From contig CAJUMT010000008.1 of the NCBI GenBank assembly GCA_910587495.1, forward strand, positions 1 to 39,123: a stretch of 39,123 nt of DNA, written 5' to 3'. The notes below the pieces were generated by a model that was not told where the DNA came from, ran no database searches, and was given only the letters and a program-made list of their open reading frames with translations. This document shows positions 7,587-15,909 of the stretch, piece after piece; position 1 is the stretch's first letter; every line of letters starts with the position of its first letter. A program made the translations under genes and the position numbers. This stretch comes from an uncultured Lachnospiraceae bacterium (GTDB lineage: Bacteria > Bacillota_A > Clostridia > Lachnospirales > Lachnospiraceae).

Positions 7587-8969
7587 CTACACCGCTGACT
7601 TATCTTTTGCAAAAAAGTCGTCCACTCTCTTCTTGATATCCATGGATTTCATACTTTTTAGCAAATATCCGGACGGCCCTAACGACAATACGCCTTTTAC
7701 AGTTTCCGCATCGTTTCTTGACGTGAGGAAGATGACCGGAATATCCGCAGATACTTTGTCCGAGCGGATCAGCTCCAATGTCTGCTTTCCATTACAGACC
7801 GGCATATCATAGTCTAGAAGGATAAGATCCGGCTTGTTAAGAGCGATAGTCCTGATCGCCGCCACACCGGAATCTACCGCAGAAACTTCATAGCTCTTGC
7901 CCAACAGGCTTTCAAGCCCCTGCCGCACCGTTGAAGAATCGTCCACTACCAGTATCTTCTTCTGGGGAGCCTGCTTTTTTTGGTCTTCCCGGACTTTAAT
8001 ATATTGGGCCACCTCATCCATGGCATTGTCCTTATTGATCGGCATTCCCGGTGATTCCTGAACCTGGCCGGGCGTTAAAATACAGAAGGCAAAATATCCC
8101 TCCCCTGTGTCAAACAACATACTGGCCACTCGTTTTTCTTCATAAAACACTTTTTGGAACTGGTCATAAGAAAGAAGATTCTCCTCTGCCAGGGCGCATG
8201 GCTCGCCTTTCATATGGAAATCCATAATCCGCCCCGCAAACCGCTGCATCGCATATCTGGCAGAATGAAGCAACGCAGTGGTTATCCTGCCGGAACGGAT
8301 TCCCATAACCTCGCCGACCGTACTGAACAAAAGCCGCTCTTCAAAAGCCAGCAGGATTTCCTGCCTTTTTTTCTCCTTCTTTGTCTCATAGACCAAACGG
8401 TAATAGATCCCTTTTCCGAATTTTTCCCCATTATATGTGTCGCTGATCATCTCTGACTGTATGCAGAATATATTATGCGACAATTGGATAACCGCCCTTT
8501 TTGTGGCGGAAAGTTCTCCTCCCTCCAAAAGCTCTTCCCATAAGCTCTCCTGATTTCCGGTAATGGCCTGGTCTTCCGTCATGGTGTGCCCGATCAGCCA
8601 TCCGGCGCAGACTCCTACAAAGTGGTCAATGGCTTCCGGCGAATAACTTGTCTTTTCCAATTCCCGTTCCAATGCCGGAAGCGTCTTCTCCCGGAATCCT
8701 TTATGTATGCTTTTATGCCGCTCCAGGCCTTTGTAATCAATCTTGGCCATGTATTCTTCTTCATCTGCAAAATGCTGCAACGCGTGGTCTTTGAAATATT
8801 CAATTCCCTTCTTGCATGCGCGGCGACCGCTGCTTCCCGCTATCCATCCGCCTTTTTTTTGTGTCATAAGAGAAAGATTATTGATCGTCTCGAAAAGCCG
8901 CCGGTGTTCCTCGTCAATAATCTCCACTCCCAGATTAAACTCTTCTTTCCATAAAAACTGATCGCCCAT
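7587..8969 (-). CDS. Hemerythrin domain / central domain / response-regulator receiver fusion protein
   Basis: The N-terminal 140 residues form a bacteriohemerythrin: WKEEFNLGVEIIDEEHRRLF at the start, then HFADEEEYM, HKSIH and HTMTED, which supply the His/Glu/Asp ligands of a di-iron oxygen-binding site. About residues 155-310 form a middle alpha/beta region that I tentatively compare with CheX/CheC-like phosphatase domains. The last 120 residues are a receiver domain with VVDDS, the phospho-acceptor Asp in LLDYDMP, the Thr in FLTS and a Lys in YLLKS. It may couple oxygen or redox state to signalling. No DNA-binding or enzymatic output is visible. The ATG at 8969 starts right before the hemerythrin motif. 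A GTG at 9005 behind GAGAAGAAG is a serious alternative and adds 12 residues. Confidence 0.85.
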   Translation of the reverse strand: MGDQFLWKEEFNLGVEIIDEEHRRLFETINNLSLMTQKKGGWIAGSSGRRACKKGIEYFKDHALQHFADEEEYMAKIDYKGLERHKSIHKGFREKTLPALERELEKTSYSPEAIDHFVGVCAGWLIGHTMTEDQAITGNQESLWEELLEGGELSATKRAVIQLSHNIFCIQSEMISDTYNGEKFGKGIYYRLVYETKKEKKRQEILLAFEERLLFSTVGEVMGIRSGRITTALLHSARYAMQRFAGRIMDFHMKGEPCALAEENLLSYDQFQKVFYEEKRVASMLFDTGEGYFAFCILTPGQVQESPGMPINKDNAMDEVAQYIKVREDQKKQAPQKKILVVDDSSTVRQGLESLLGKSYEVSAVDSGVAAIRTIALNKPDLILLDYDMPVCNGKQTLELIRSDKVSADIPVIFLTSRNDAETVKGVLSLGPSGYLLKSMKSMDIKKRVDDFFAKDKSAV

Positions 8970-9124
8970 ACGACAATTTGCTGCCTGGAATATAAGCAAT
9001 GACACACATACTTCTTCTCAAATACTATATCCGGCAGCCTCTCCTTTCCACAATTAGTTTTTAACCCGCACCTGCCTAGCGCTCATCAAATTTCCCGCGC
9101 CCGGAACCTTTAAATATCGCCCCC

Positions 9125-9153
9125 ATTATATTACAATTGTTCAGCATATGCAA
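9125..9153 (-). promoter_or_regulatory. Probable promoter of the hemerythrin-fusion gene
   Basis: On the minus strand TTGCAT (9148-9153) and a perfect TATAAT (9125-9130) are 17 bases apart, about 120 bases before the start of the hemerythrin-fusion gene. The -35 match is weak and the -10 match is strong. Confidence 0.5.
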
Positions 9154-9181
9154 GCGCATGGTTTTCGGAAAATACCCGTAC

Positions 9182-9245
9182 AAAAAGGCTGCGGAAAAAC
9201 AGGCATGCCGGATAATTACCCGACTGGTCCTGGTTTTTCGCAGCC
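9182..9245 (-). terminator. Intrinsic terminator after the XylH remnant
   Basis: On the minus strand GGCTGCG-AAAAACCAGG pairs with CCTGTTTTTCCGCAGCC (17 paired positions with two single-base bulges) and is followed by TTTTTG at 9182-9186. It lies 29 bases after the stop of the permease remnant, so it is probably the original end of the lost transporter operon. Confidence 0.75.
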
Positions 9246-9273
9246 ATATGAAACAATATGCAGTTATAAAGTC

Positions 9274-9447
9274 TTACTTCCCGCTCTTGCGGTTGGATAC
9301 TACATCAAAAATAACTGCCACCAGCAGCACGCCGCCTTTCACTACATACTGCCAGGAATCCCCGATACCCATAATGGACATGCCCATGTTGATGACGCCT
9401 AAAAGAAGCGCGCCGATGATCACGCCCGTTATCTTCTTTTTTCTCAT
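9274..9447 (-). pseudogene. xylH: Remnant of a XylH-type xylose ABC permease (last ~52 residues only)
   Basis: The minus strand encodes 57 codons whose residues 6-57 (ITGVIIGALLLGVINMGMSI, then GIGDSWQYVVKGGVLLVAVIFDV) match the final transmembrane region of XylH/RbsC-type permeases. The normal protein is around 380-400 residues, so over 85 percent is missing. The fragment's ATG at 9447 is one base beyond the stop of the response-regulator gene (9449), and homology begins only five codons in. The simplest reading is a deletion that removed the binding-protein, ATPase and most permease genes and joined the regulator's end to the permease tail. A terminator follows. A functional micropeptide is unlikely. 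Confidence 0.75.
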
Positions 9448-9448
9448 A

Positions 9449-11047
9449 TCATGTCCTCATACTTTCCCTGTATTCCGTAGGCGTCACTCCTGTATTCTTT
9501 TTGAATATGCGGCTGAAATAATTAGGGTCGCCGTAGCCCACAGATATGCAGATTTCTTTCATGCTTTTGCCATCCTCTGCCAGCAGTTCCTTTGCTTTTT
9601 GCATCCGCAGGTCTGTGACGTACTCCACAAAATTATTCCCGGTTTCTTCTTTAAAAAGTTTACTGAAATAATAGGGGCTTAAATCCATCCGGCGTGACAC
9701 CTCATCCAGCGACAAATCCTTCTGATAATTTTCCTGAATATAAACCTGTGCCTGTGCCACAAGCCTGTTCTTGTGTTCGCCTTTTTTGGTCGCTATATTC
9801 CGGCAGCTTTCTTTAAACTTCTCTACAAACCATGACTTTAAATCACTATTACGCTCTGCCTTCATCACAAACGGCAGGTAATCTTCCCTCTCGGTAAAAC
9901 GGTATGTCATACCGCCGCTTAAATATGCCTCATGCTCCGCAAAGAGAATAAACTCCAGCGTCTTTAAACGCACGCTTAAATTTTCCTCGCCGTATTCACC
10001 CAGCATCCATTCAAAATATCTTGCTGCCGCCCGTTCGCAGCTTTCACTTCTTCCGCTTTTTAAAGCGTCAAACAACTCTTTCTCCAGGCCGATCGGATAT
10101 TCTTCTTCATACCGGCACTGAATCGGCAGGTCGTCTACATGCGCCACGCTTCCGGTGGAACTGACCAGCGCCTTCAAAGCTTCTTCATAAGATTCCATGC
10201 TTTCATGAAGTTTCCGCACGGAACCAATGCCAATCCGAAAGCTGATATCTGTCATCCTTCTAAGCTTCCTGGTCAGTTCACGGCAGATATCTATCATATC
10301 GATTCGTTCTTCATATTCCATCCTTAAACTGTCCATTGGCAAAAACACTGGTATTTTATTGGATATGACCGCCCCCACCACGCAGTCCCAGGTCCCTTTC
10401 ACCAACTCCCGCACTCTAAAATAGTTCATTTGTGTACGCACTCCGGCACCCACAGCGTTGGTCATGCGGTTTCCCTGCTGGTCGTCTCCTACCACTAACG
10501 CAAGCATACACCCGCAATCAGCGTTCATTCCAAGAAGCTGCCTGTAATTTTCCACTTCTTCCATAAAATGATCCTGGAACATAATTGCATAAATAAAACC
10601 GTTTTCAATTATCGGCGTGACAGTCTCCATCTTCTCTTTAATCTTTAAATCATCGCTTCTTTTCTTCCGTTTTCTGTCAATAATTTTGAACGCCCGTTTA
10701 AGAACCATGGTGATACCCTGTTCGTTAAAAGGTTTGTTTATATAATCCAGTACGCCCAGGTTAATCGCCTCTTTGGCATAGTCGAATTTATCATAGGCAG
10801 ACAGTATGATAAATTCCGCGGATGGATTGCTCTTTTTAATCTCGCGAATCGCCTCGATTCCATTAATGCCCGGCATCTGGATATCCATAAGCGCAATATC
10901 CGGTCGGAAATTTTCCGCCAGTTCGATCACATCCCGCCCGGTTTTTGCCGTCTCTATCTGACACTGCCCTGAAAAATTCCTGTTTATAATCATCGTCAGG
11001 GATTCCCGCACAATCCCTTCATCATCCGCCACCATAATCCGATACAT
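9449..11047 (-). CDS. Response regulator with AraC-type output domain (YesN-like)
   Basis: This is the response regulator of the two-component pair with the kinase 35 bases upstream. An N-terminal receiver (residues 1-120) has VADDEG, phospho-acceptor Asp in ALMDIQMPG, Ser in ILSAY and Lys in YINKPF. A long middle region (about 130-415) has no clear catalytic motif. The C-terminal AraC domain (about 430-532) has LSLDEVSRRMDLSPYYFSKLF and MKEICISVGYGDPNYFSRIF, ending GVTPTEYRESM. Length of 532 is typical of YesN regulators. I start it at the ATG at 11047 behind GGGGGAAA; an ATG 24 bases upstream (11071) behind GGAAAGC is possible. Its likely target, a sugar transporter operon, is now only a permease stump directly downstream. 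Confidence 0.9.
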   Translation of the reverse strand: MYRIMVADDEGIVRESLTMIINRNFSGQCQIETAKTGRDVIELAENFRPDIALMDIQMPGINGIEAIREIKKSNPSAEFIILSAYDKFDYAKEAINLGVLDYINKPFNEQGITMVLKRAFKIIDRKRKKRSDDLKIKEKMETVTPIIENGFIYAIMFQDHFMEEVENYRQLLGMNADCGCMLALVVGDDQQGNRMTNAVGAGVRTQMNYFRVRELVKGTWDCVVGAVISNKIPVFLPMDSLRMEYEERIDMIDICRELTRKLRRMTDISFRIGIGSVRKLHESMESYEEALKALVSSTGSVAHVDDLPIQCRYEEEYPIGLEKELFDALKSGRSESCERAAARYFEWMLGEYGEENLSVRLKTLEFILFAEHEAYLSGGMTYRFTEREDYLPFVMKAERNSDLKSWFVEKFKESCRNIATKKGEHKNRLVAQAQVYIQENYQKDLSLDEVSRRMDLSPYYFSKLFKEETGNNFVEYVTDLRMQKAKELLAEDGKSMKEICISVGYGDPNYFSRIFKKNTGVTPTEYRESMRT

Positions 11048-11082
11048 ATTTTCCCCCGCTTTGTATTTCATCTGCTTTCCAT

Positions 11083-12531
11083 CTACTCTTTCAAAATTGT
11101 GATCAGCACTTCTGTTCCCGCGTTTTTTCCCTCACTGAATATTTCCAGTCTGGCTTTTTCACGAAAATATAATTTTAACCGCTCCATCACATTACGCATA
11201 CCAACGCCGTTAGACGCCTCCCTTTTCGTATCTTTCTGTATGCATCCTGACAAAACCTGCTCGATCCTGTCCGCTTCCATGCCATTCCCGTTATCCCATA
11301 TGCTGATACAGATACACTTTTCCTTTTGATAGACAGACAGCTCGATCCTTCCCTCTCTGTCAATGCCGCGGATTCCGTAATTAAATGCGTTTTCTACCAA
11401 CGGCTGCAGGATCATGCTGGGTACGCGTGTATCCAGCACAGAATTATCGATGTCTTTAGCATACAGAATCTCGCCGGAGAACCGTACATTCAAAATATAT
11501 ACATAATTATCCACCAGCCGGATTTCTTCTCCAAGCGTGGCGTCTTCATCATTTTTTCTCACATTATACCTGAAAAATTCCGCCACATTTTCTAAAAACC
11601 GCTCTGTATGGTCTGCTTTTTCCATCATGGCAAGCTGCGCGCCCGCATTCAGCGTATTGAATAGAAAATGTGGGTTGATCTGCGCCTGCAGATACTTTAG
11701 TTGTGCATCTTTTAGATGATTCTGCATCATCAGGTCACGTTCCAGCGTCAGCCGGAGCTGTTCGATATAATTTCGTATATTCCCGACCATCTGATTGAAT
11801 GTACTGGTCACAATCCCTACCTCGTCCATGCTCCCAACCGGGATATCTTCAATATCAAAATTGCCCCCCGCCACCTCGTCTGCGGCCTTGGCCAGTTTGT
11901 GAAGCGGTCTGGTAACACTTTTTATATACACTATGATCAGGCTTATATTGCCTAGCAAAACCAAAATCAAAACACCCATGCTGATCAGTTCCATATAGTG
12001 AAGGGAATCCATAAGCACCTGGTAATTCCGGGAGTTATTCTTAAACTGCTCATTATTCAGACTATAAATGAAAGCATGTATCCCCTTGTATAATTTACTT
12101 GTCTCTTCATACAGTGTTCCATATTTTTCCACATTCCTTCCCCTTTTAGCCTGGATTGCTTCTGTCGTCAGAACAAGATAGCTGTCAGACAAACTGCAGA
12201 TGTTCTTTTCTGTCAATAAAAGATCGTTATCCGTAGGCTTTGTATGCAGCTGTCCCATAAGTTTTTGGTAAGCCTGTTCGCTTCGGTAATACTCCTTCAT
12301 CGCATCTGAACTTCTCGTGTTTAAATAGTCTTCCATGCTCTTTTGTACCAGATCCAAACCGGTTGAAAGTTCATTTAAGTTTACATTGCTGATGTATACG
12401 CCTTCTACTTTTCCTGCCATTTCATTCATAACAGAAAATAGATACAGATTGACCGTCAGTATAATGACCGCGGTCGCCGCAAACAAAACTATAAGTTTCT
12501 GCTGAAGGGTCAGGTATTTGACAGAGCTCAT
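11083..12531 (-). CDS. Sensor histidine kinase (YesM/LytS-type, His_kinase family)
   Basis: This is a membrane-bound kinase of 482 residues. One transmembrane helix lies near residues 12-34 and another near 185-205, enclosing an extracytoplasmic helical sensor region. A HAMP domain follows (about 205-258), then the His_kinase phosphoacceptor segment LKYLQAQINPHFLFNTLNA and a GHKL ATPase domain with LVENAFNYGI, WDNGNGM and NGVGMRNV. It lies between the membrane-anchored sugar-binding protein (13 bases upstream) and the response regulator (35 bases downstream), forming a three-gene sensing unit. By family precedent the binding protein presents sugar to the kinase's outer domain (inference). The gene appears intact. 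Confidence 0.92.
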   Translation of the reverse strand: MSSVKYLTLQQKLIVLFAATAVIILTVNLYLFSVMNEMAGKVEGVYISNVNLNELSTGLDLVQKSMEDYLNTRSSDAMKEYYRSEQAYQKLMGQLHTKPTDNDLLLTEKNICSLSDSYLVLTTEAIQAKRGRNVEKYGTLYEETSKLYKGIHAFIYSLNNEQFKNNSRNYQVLMDSLHYMELISMGVLILVLLGNISLIIVYIKSVTRPLHKLAKAADEVAGGNFDIEDIPVGSMDEVGIVTSTFNQMVGNIRNYIEQLRLTLERDLMMQNHLKDAQLKYLQAQINPHFLFNTLNAGAQLAMMEKADHTERFLENVAEFFRYNVRKNDEDATLGEEIRLVDNYVYILNVRFSGEILYAKDIDNSVLDTRVPSMILQPLVENAFNYGIRGIDREGRIELSVYQKEKCICISIWDNGNGMEADRIEQVLSGCIQKDTKREASNGVGMRNVMERLKLYFREKARLEIFSEGKNAGTEVLITILKE

Positions 12532-12544
12532 AATATCCTCCGGT

Positions 12545-13579
12545 TTATTCTTCCTGCGCCAAAAGGGCTTCTGCTTCTTTAGAAGTAATCAGCCGCGTGT
12601 CTACAGCCCTGTAATTGTTTGTATAGCCGGTCTTTATGTATTCTTCAAGCGCATCAATGCATTGTTTTCCCATCTGGGTAGTATCTATCGTAATGGTCGA
12701 ACAGACAATGCCTTTAGCTACCGCGTCCAGGACAGCGTCAGAATCATAATATCCCAGTATCTGCATGCTTCCCACTTTATTATAATCCACTGCCGCCTGA
12801 TATGCGCATCGGGTATGGACCGCGCTTAGGCAGATCAGAATATCCGGCAGCTCTTCCCGGCTTAGAAAAATATCCCTGATGTATTCTTCTGAGCTAAAGC
12901 TTCTGCTGTTGTCAACTTTCCTGGTTTCTACCGACACCGGAATCCTGCCTTCCAGTTTTCGTTCCAGTGTTTCTCGTATGCCAAGTGTTGTAAGCATCTG
13001 GCTGCTGTCCTGCCTGTCCGCGTCCATCAGCACCAGCGTTTTAACCGGATGTCCTGCATCCCGGTCCGCAGCCAGGTTATCTTTATTTTCATCCAGCAGC
13101 GCCATAATCTGTCCGGCATACTCCTGACCCAGATGATAGCTGTTATTTCCCACAAAACACTGCCTGAGACTTCCCGGGCTGTCCTGAAGCACCGTCACTA
13201 CCGGGATACCCTTTCCTGCCGCTTCATTCAGCAGAGCAACTGTCCGCTCATCTTCATCCCCGGAAACAATAATGCCGTCCACAGAAGCCTGTATGGCAAA
13301 CTTCAAAAGTTCATTGCGCCCATACTCCACCGAAAGGTTTTTTCCGAACCGTTCCACATAAACTCCCTGCGCCTTTCCTTCCTCCAGCGCGCTTTCATAC
13401 ACCTGGTCCCAAAAATCACTGTCTCCATCTTCTGTAATCATCACATAATGCCTGTCATAGGCCGCAAAATTTTCCTCTTCGTTCCGGCTCAGTTCATGGA
13501 ATCTCTGCCAGAATACTGCCAGGCATACTGCCACGCTTATAAACAGCGCCAGAAGAAGTAACAATTGTCTTCGTCTCAT
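12545..13579 (-). CDS. Membrane-anchored sugar-binding protein, probable sensor partner of the kinase
   Basis: The protein has one N-terminal hydrophobic helix (MRRRQLLLLLALFISVAVCL) without a convincing lipobox, then a periplasmic-binding type 1 fold of the RbsB/LacI class (about residues 45-330), with VDGIIVSGDEDERTVALLNEAAGKG and ILGYYDSDAVLDAVAKG as typical strands. There is no adjacent functional transporter, and it is immediately upstream of a histidine kinase, so it more likely senses a sugar for signalling than feeds uptake. I use the ATG at 13579. The in-frame ATG at 13603 has no ribosome site, and frames further upstream run into the preceding hairpin. Confidence 0.8.
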   Translation of the reverse strand: MRRRQLLLLLALFISVAVCLAVFWQRFHELSRNEEENFAAYDRHYVMITEDGDSDFWDQVYESALEEGKAQGVYVERFGKNLSVEYGRNELLKFAIQASVDGIIVSGDEDERTVALLNEAAGKGIPVVTVLQDSPGSLRQCFVGNNSYHLGQEYAGQIMALLDENKDNLAADRDAGHPVKTLVLMDADRQDSSQMLTTLGIRETLERKLEGRIPVSVETRKVDNSRSFSSEEYIRDIFLSREELPDILICLSAVHTRCAYQAAVDYNKVGSMQILGYYDSDAVLDAVAKGIVCSTITIDTTQMGKQCIDALEEYIKTGYTNNYRAVDTRLITSKEAEALLAQEE

Positions 13580-13606
13580 ATCGTCTCGTGGCCGTCCTTC
13601 CATACA

Positions 13607-13642
13607 GAAAAGTGGCTGCGCAGGATACAACAGCCACTTTTC
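13607..13642 (-). terminator. Perfect 12-bp hairpin between isomerase and sensor genes, probable terminator/attenuator
   Basis: GAAAAGTGGCTG (13607-13618) and CAGCCACTTTTC (13631-13642) form a perfect 12-bp stem with a 12-base loop. On the minus strand it follows the isomerase stop by 12 bases and ends in a short T run. On the plus strand it is followed by a stronger T run. I see no clear promoter before the sensor genes, so they may depend on read-through, making this an attenuator. That last point is inference. Confidence 0.65.
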
Positions 13643-13654
13643 ATATTTTTTCTA

Positions 13655-15139
13655 TTATGCAAACGGATTTTCCGTCGGATAACGCACACCCGCGGGCTGA
13701 TTGTACCCGATCTCTTTTACATCTACTCCGATGTATTTAAAGACTTCATACAAAGCCTTTCCGTGATGTCCGAATGCAACCGCGCCGTGATGCGGATAAT
13801 TTCCCTCGATCAGCACATGGCGGTAAAATCTTTTCATCTCCGGAATCGCAAAAATACCAATGCTGCCGAAGGAACGGGTTGCCACCGGAAGTACTTCGCC
13901 ATTAGCTACATAGGCGCGCAGTTTACAGTCCGCCGTACTCTGCAGACGGAAGAAAGTGATATCGCCGGGCGCAATGTCTCCTTCAAGGGTTCCCTGGGTA
14001 ACTTCCTCGGGAAGGCTCCTGGCCATGATCAATTGATATTTCATCTGGCAGAAAGACAGCTTCTTTGTATTGGTATTCCCGCAGTGGAATCCCATGAATA
14101 CATCATTGCTGGTATAATCATATTTATCTTTAATGTCTTCATTATAAAGATCGTAGGGTACCGTATTGTTAATATCAAGTAATGTTACCGCGTCCTTGCT
14201 GACGCAGGTTCCGATAAACTCGCTTAAGCACCCATAGATATCTACTTCGCAGGATACCGGAATACCGCGGCCTGTCAGACGGCTGTTGACATAACATGGA
14301 ACAAAGCCAAACTGCGTCTGGAACGCGGGCCAGCATTTACCCGCGATTGCCACATATTTTCTGTAACCTTTATGTGCTTCAATCCAGTCTAAAAGCGTCA
14401 GCTCATACTGCGCCAGTTTCGGAAGGATTTCCGGCTTTTTGTTGCCTTCTCCCAGTTCCGCCTCCATATCAGCCACAACTTGGGAAATACGGGGGTCGCC
14501 TGCATGTTTGTTGAAAGCCTCAAACAAATCCAGTTCTGAATTTTCTTCAATCTCTACACCCAGATTATAAAGCTGCTTGATTGGCGCGTTACATGCCAGG
14601 AAATTTAATGGACGCGGTCCAAAGCTTATAATTTTCAGATCAGAAAGACCCACAACGGCTCTTGCAATGGGAAGAAATTCGTGGATCATATCCGCGCACT
14701 CTTCCGCAGTCCCTACAGGATATTCCGGGATATATGCTTTGATATTGCGAAGGGCCAGGTTGTAGCTTGCGTTCAGCATACCGCAGTACGCGTCGCCGCG
14801 GCCCTGTACCAGGTTATCGCCGGATTCTTCCGCCGCCGCCACAAACATCTTTGGCCCCTCAAAATGTTTTGCAAGCAGCGTTTCGGAAATTTCAGGGCCG
14901 AAATTGCCAAGATATACCACCAGCGCATTACAACCCGCCGCTTTGACATCTTCCAATGCCTGCACCATATGGATTTCGCTCTCCACAATACACACCGGAC
15001 ATTCATAGATGTCCTTTGCATCATATTTTGCCTGGTATGCCTCTACCAGCGCCTTTCTTCTGTTTACGGATAAAGATTCCGGGAAACAGTCGCGGCTCAC
15101 TGCCACGATACCAATCTTTACTTCTGGAATGTTTTTCAT
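13655..15139 (-). CDS. L-fucose/L-arabinose isomerase family sugar isomerase
   Basis: This 494-residue cytoplasmic enzyme belongs to the L-fucose isomerase-related superfamily, which converts aldoses to ketoses with a divalent metal. The N-terminal domain opens with KIGIVAVSRDCFPESLSVNR and contains ALVVYLGNFGPE. The central part holds the CEVDIYGCLSEFIG segment with likely catalytic Glu and Asp, and VFMGFHCGNTN carries a conserved His-Cys pair. The C-terminal domain ends GYNQPAGVRYPTENPF. It is third in an operon after xylulokinase and a DUF4867 protein, suggesting conversion of an aldopentose or deoxyhexose to the ketose that the kinase phosphorylates. The substrate is not fixed; D-arabinose, L-fucose-like sugars or others are possible. 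The start follows AGGAGGTAAGCA. Confidence 0.88.
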   Translation of the reverse strand: MKNIPEVKIGIVAVSRDCFPESLSVNRRKALVEAYQAKYDAKDIYECPVCIVESEIHMVQALEDVKAAGCNALVVYLGNFGPEISETLLAKHFEGPKMFVAAAEESGDNLVQGRGDAYCGMLNASYNLALRNIKAYIPEYPVGTAEECADMIHEFLPIARAVVGLSDLKIISFGPRPLNFLACNAPIKQLYNLGVEIEENSELDLFEAFNKHAGDPRISQVVADMEAELGEGNKKPEILPKLAQYELTLLDWIEAHKGYRKYVAIAGKCWPAFQTQFGFVPCYVNSRLTGRGIPVSCEVDIYGCLSEFIGTCVSKDAVTLLDINNTVPYDLYNEDIKDKYDYTSNDVFMGFHCGNTNTKKLSFCQMKYQLIMARSLPEEVTQGTLEGDIAPGDITFFRLQSTADCKLRAYVANGEVLPVATRSFGSIGIFAIPEMKRFYRHVLIEGNYPHHGAVAFGHHGKALYEVFKYIGVDVKEIGYNQPAGVRYPTENPFA

Positions 15140-15146
15140 TGCTTAC

Positions 15147-15261
15147 CTCCTATTTAAGTTCCGCAACTCCACTCACAATGCCCCTTCACTGAGAGGATTT
15201 CCGGTCGCAAAAAGACGCACCCGTAAATCCTCTCGGGCATTGTCCGTTCCGTTGCTGTTTT
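15147..15261 (-). repeat. Intercistronic ~115-bp hairpin element, copy B (upstream of the isomerase gene)
   Basis: Near-identical to the element at 15910-16027: within the ~100-bp core I count three base differences. On the transcribed strand it contains nested inverted repeats: GCAAC/GTTGC outside, ACAATGCCC/GGGCATTGT in the middle and GAGAGGATTT/AAATCCTCTC inside, around a 24-base loop. The downstream end includes the isomerase ribosome site (AGGAGG). It would form a long mRNA hairpin between cistrons. Confidence 0.85.
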
Positions 15262-15280
15262 AATTTATTATTACTTCAGG

Positions 15281-15904
15281 TCAGCTGCGGCAGTCTATAT
15301 TTTCCCCGATCAGTCCTATATGAGAACCTTCGGGCAGTCCGCCCTCAGCATGGCCGATTAACCATTTATTTTTTGCTGCGATCAGCTTATCTTCCCATCC
15401 GCCGTGCGGCTCTTCGAGAGGAAGATTCGTGCCTTTTGGCAGCACAATCGCCACCTGAAAGCCGCCTTCCTGCGCGCTGCAGGGTGCATAGTGAAGCGTA
15501 GTGGCATACAATTCCACTGCTGTTCCCTCAGGAAGGAAGAAAGCCTCCACAAGAGAAGTGTCATAAGTAAATTCCGGCGTGATATCCTGCTGGTATCCTA
15601 CCAGAAGAATCGCGTCTGTTCCCGCCACATTGATCTCTGACGAGCGATGATATTCCAGTGCATTCAAAAGATAATTCTTTCCGTTGCAATATCCAATCTG
15701 AATAGGCATTTCACCATAGGTCTTTGTTTGCAACTTGGCAAAGACCGGAAGTTTTTCCAGTTCTGCCACAGAAGGTTCATACACCACCGTATCTGGAAGA
15801 GGTGTCTTTGTATGCAATGCTTCTACTAGTTCGGAAAAATCAATGTCTGATACCACTTTTCCGTATTTACGAAACGCGGCGTCTGTTACTTTTTTAATCT
15901 CCAT
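15281..15904 (-). CDS. DUF4867 family protein, probable cupin-like sugar enzyme
   Basis: The 207-residue protein matches what I know as DUF4867: an N-terminal segment EIKKVTDAAFRKYGKVVSDIDF, a middle NALEYHRSSEINVAGTDAILLVG with a His/Glu-containing beta region like ureidoglycolate-lyase or cupin proteins, and a C-terminal NKWLIGHAEGGLPEGSHIGL. No biochemical role is known to me for this family. It sits between xylulokinase and the sugar isomerase genes, so a role in the same sugar pathway (isomerase, mutarotase or lyase-like step) is plausible but unproven. The start follows AGGAGATTTTT. Both flanking gaps are filled by copies of the same hairpin element. Confidence 0.82.
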   Translation of the reverse strand: MEIKKVTDAAFRKYGKVVSDIDFSELVEALHTKTPLPDTVVYEPSVAELEKLPVFAKLQTKTYGEMPIQIGYCNGKNYLLNALEYHRSSEINVAGTDAILLVGYQQDITPEFTYDTSLVEAFFLPEGTAVELYATTLHYAPCSAQEGGFQVAIVLPKGTNLPLEEPHGGWEDKLIAAKNKWLIGHAEGGLPEGSHIGLIGENIDCRS

Positions 15905-15909
15905 AAAAA

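Noticed and set aside
13580..13630. An N-terminal extension of the membrane-anchored sugar-binding protein (MYPAQPLFCMEG...)
   Set aside because: It begins within the perfect hairpin upstream and has no ribosome site. The hydrophobic anchor fits a start at 13579.
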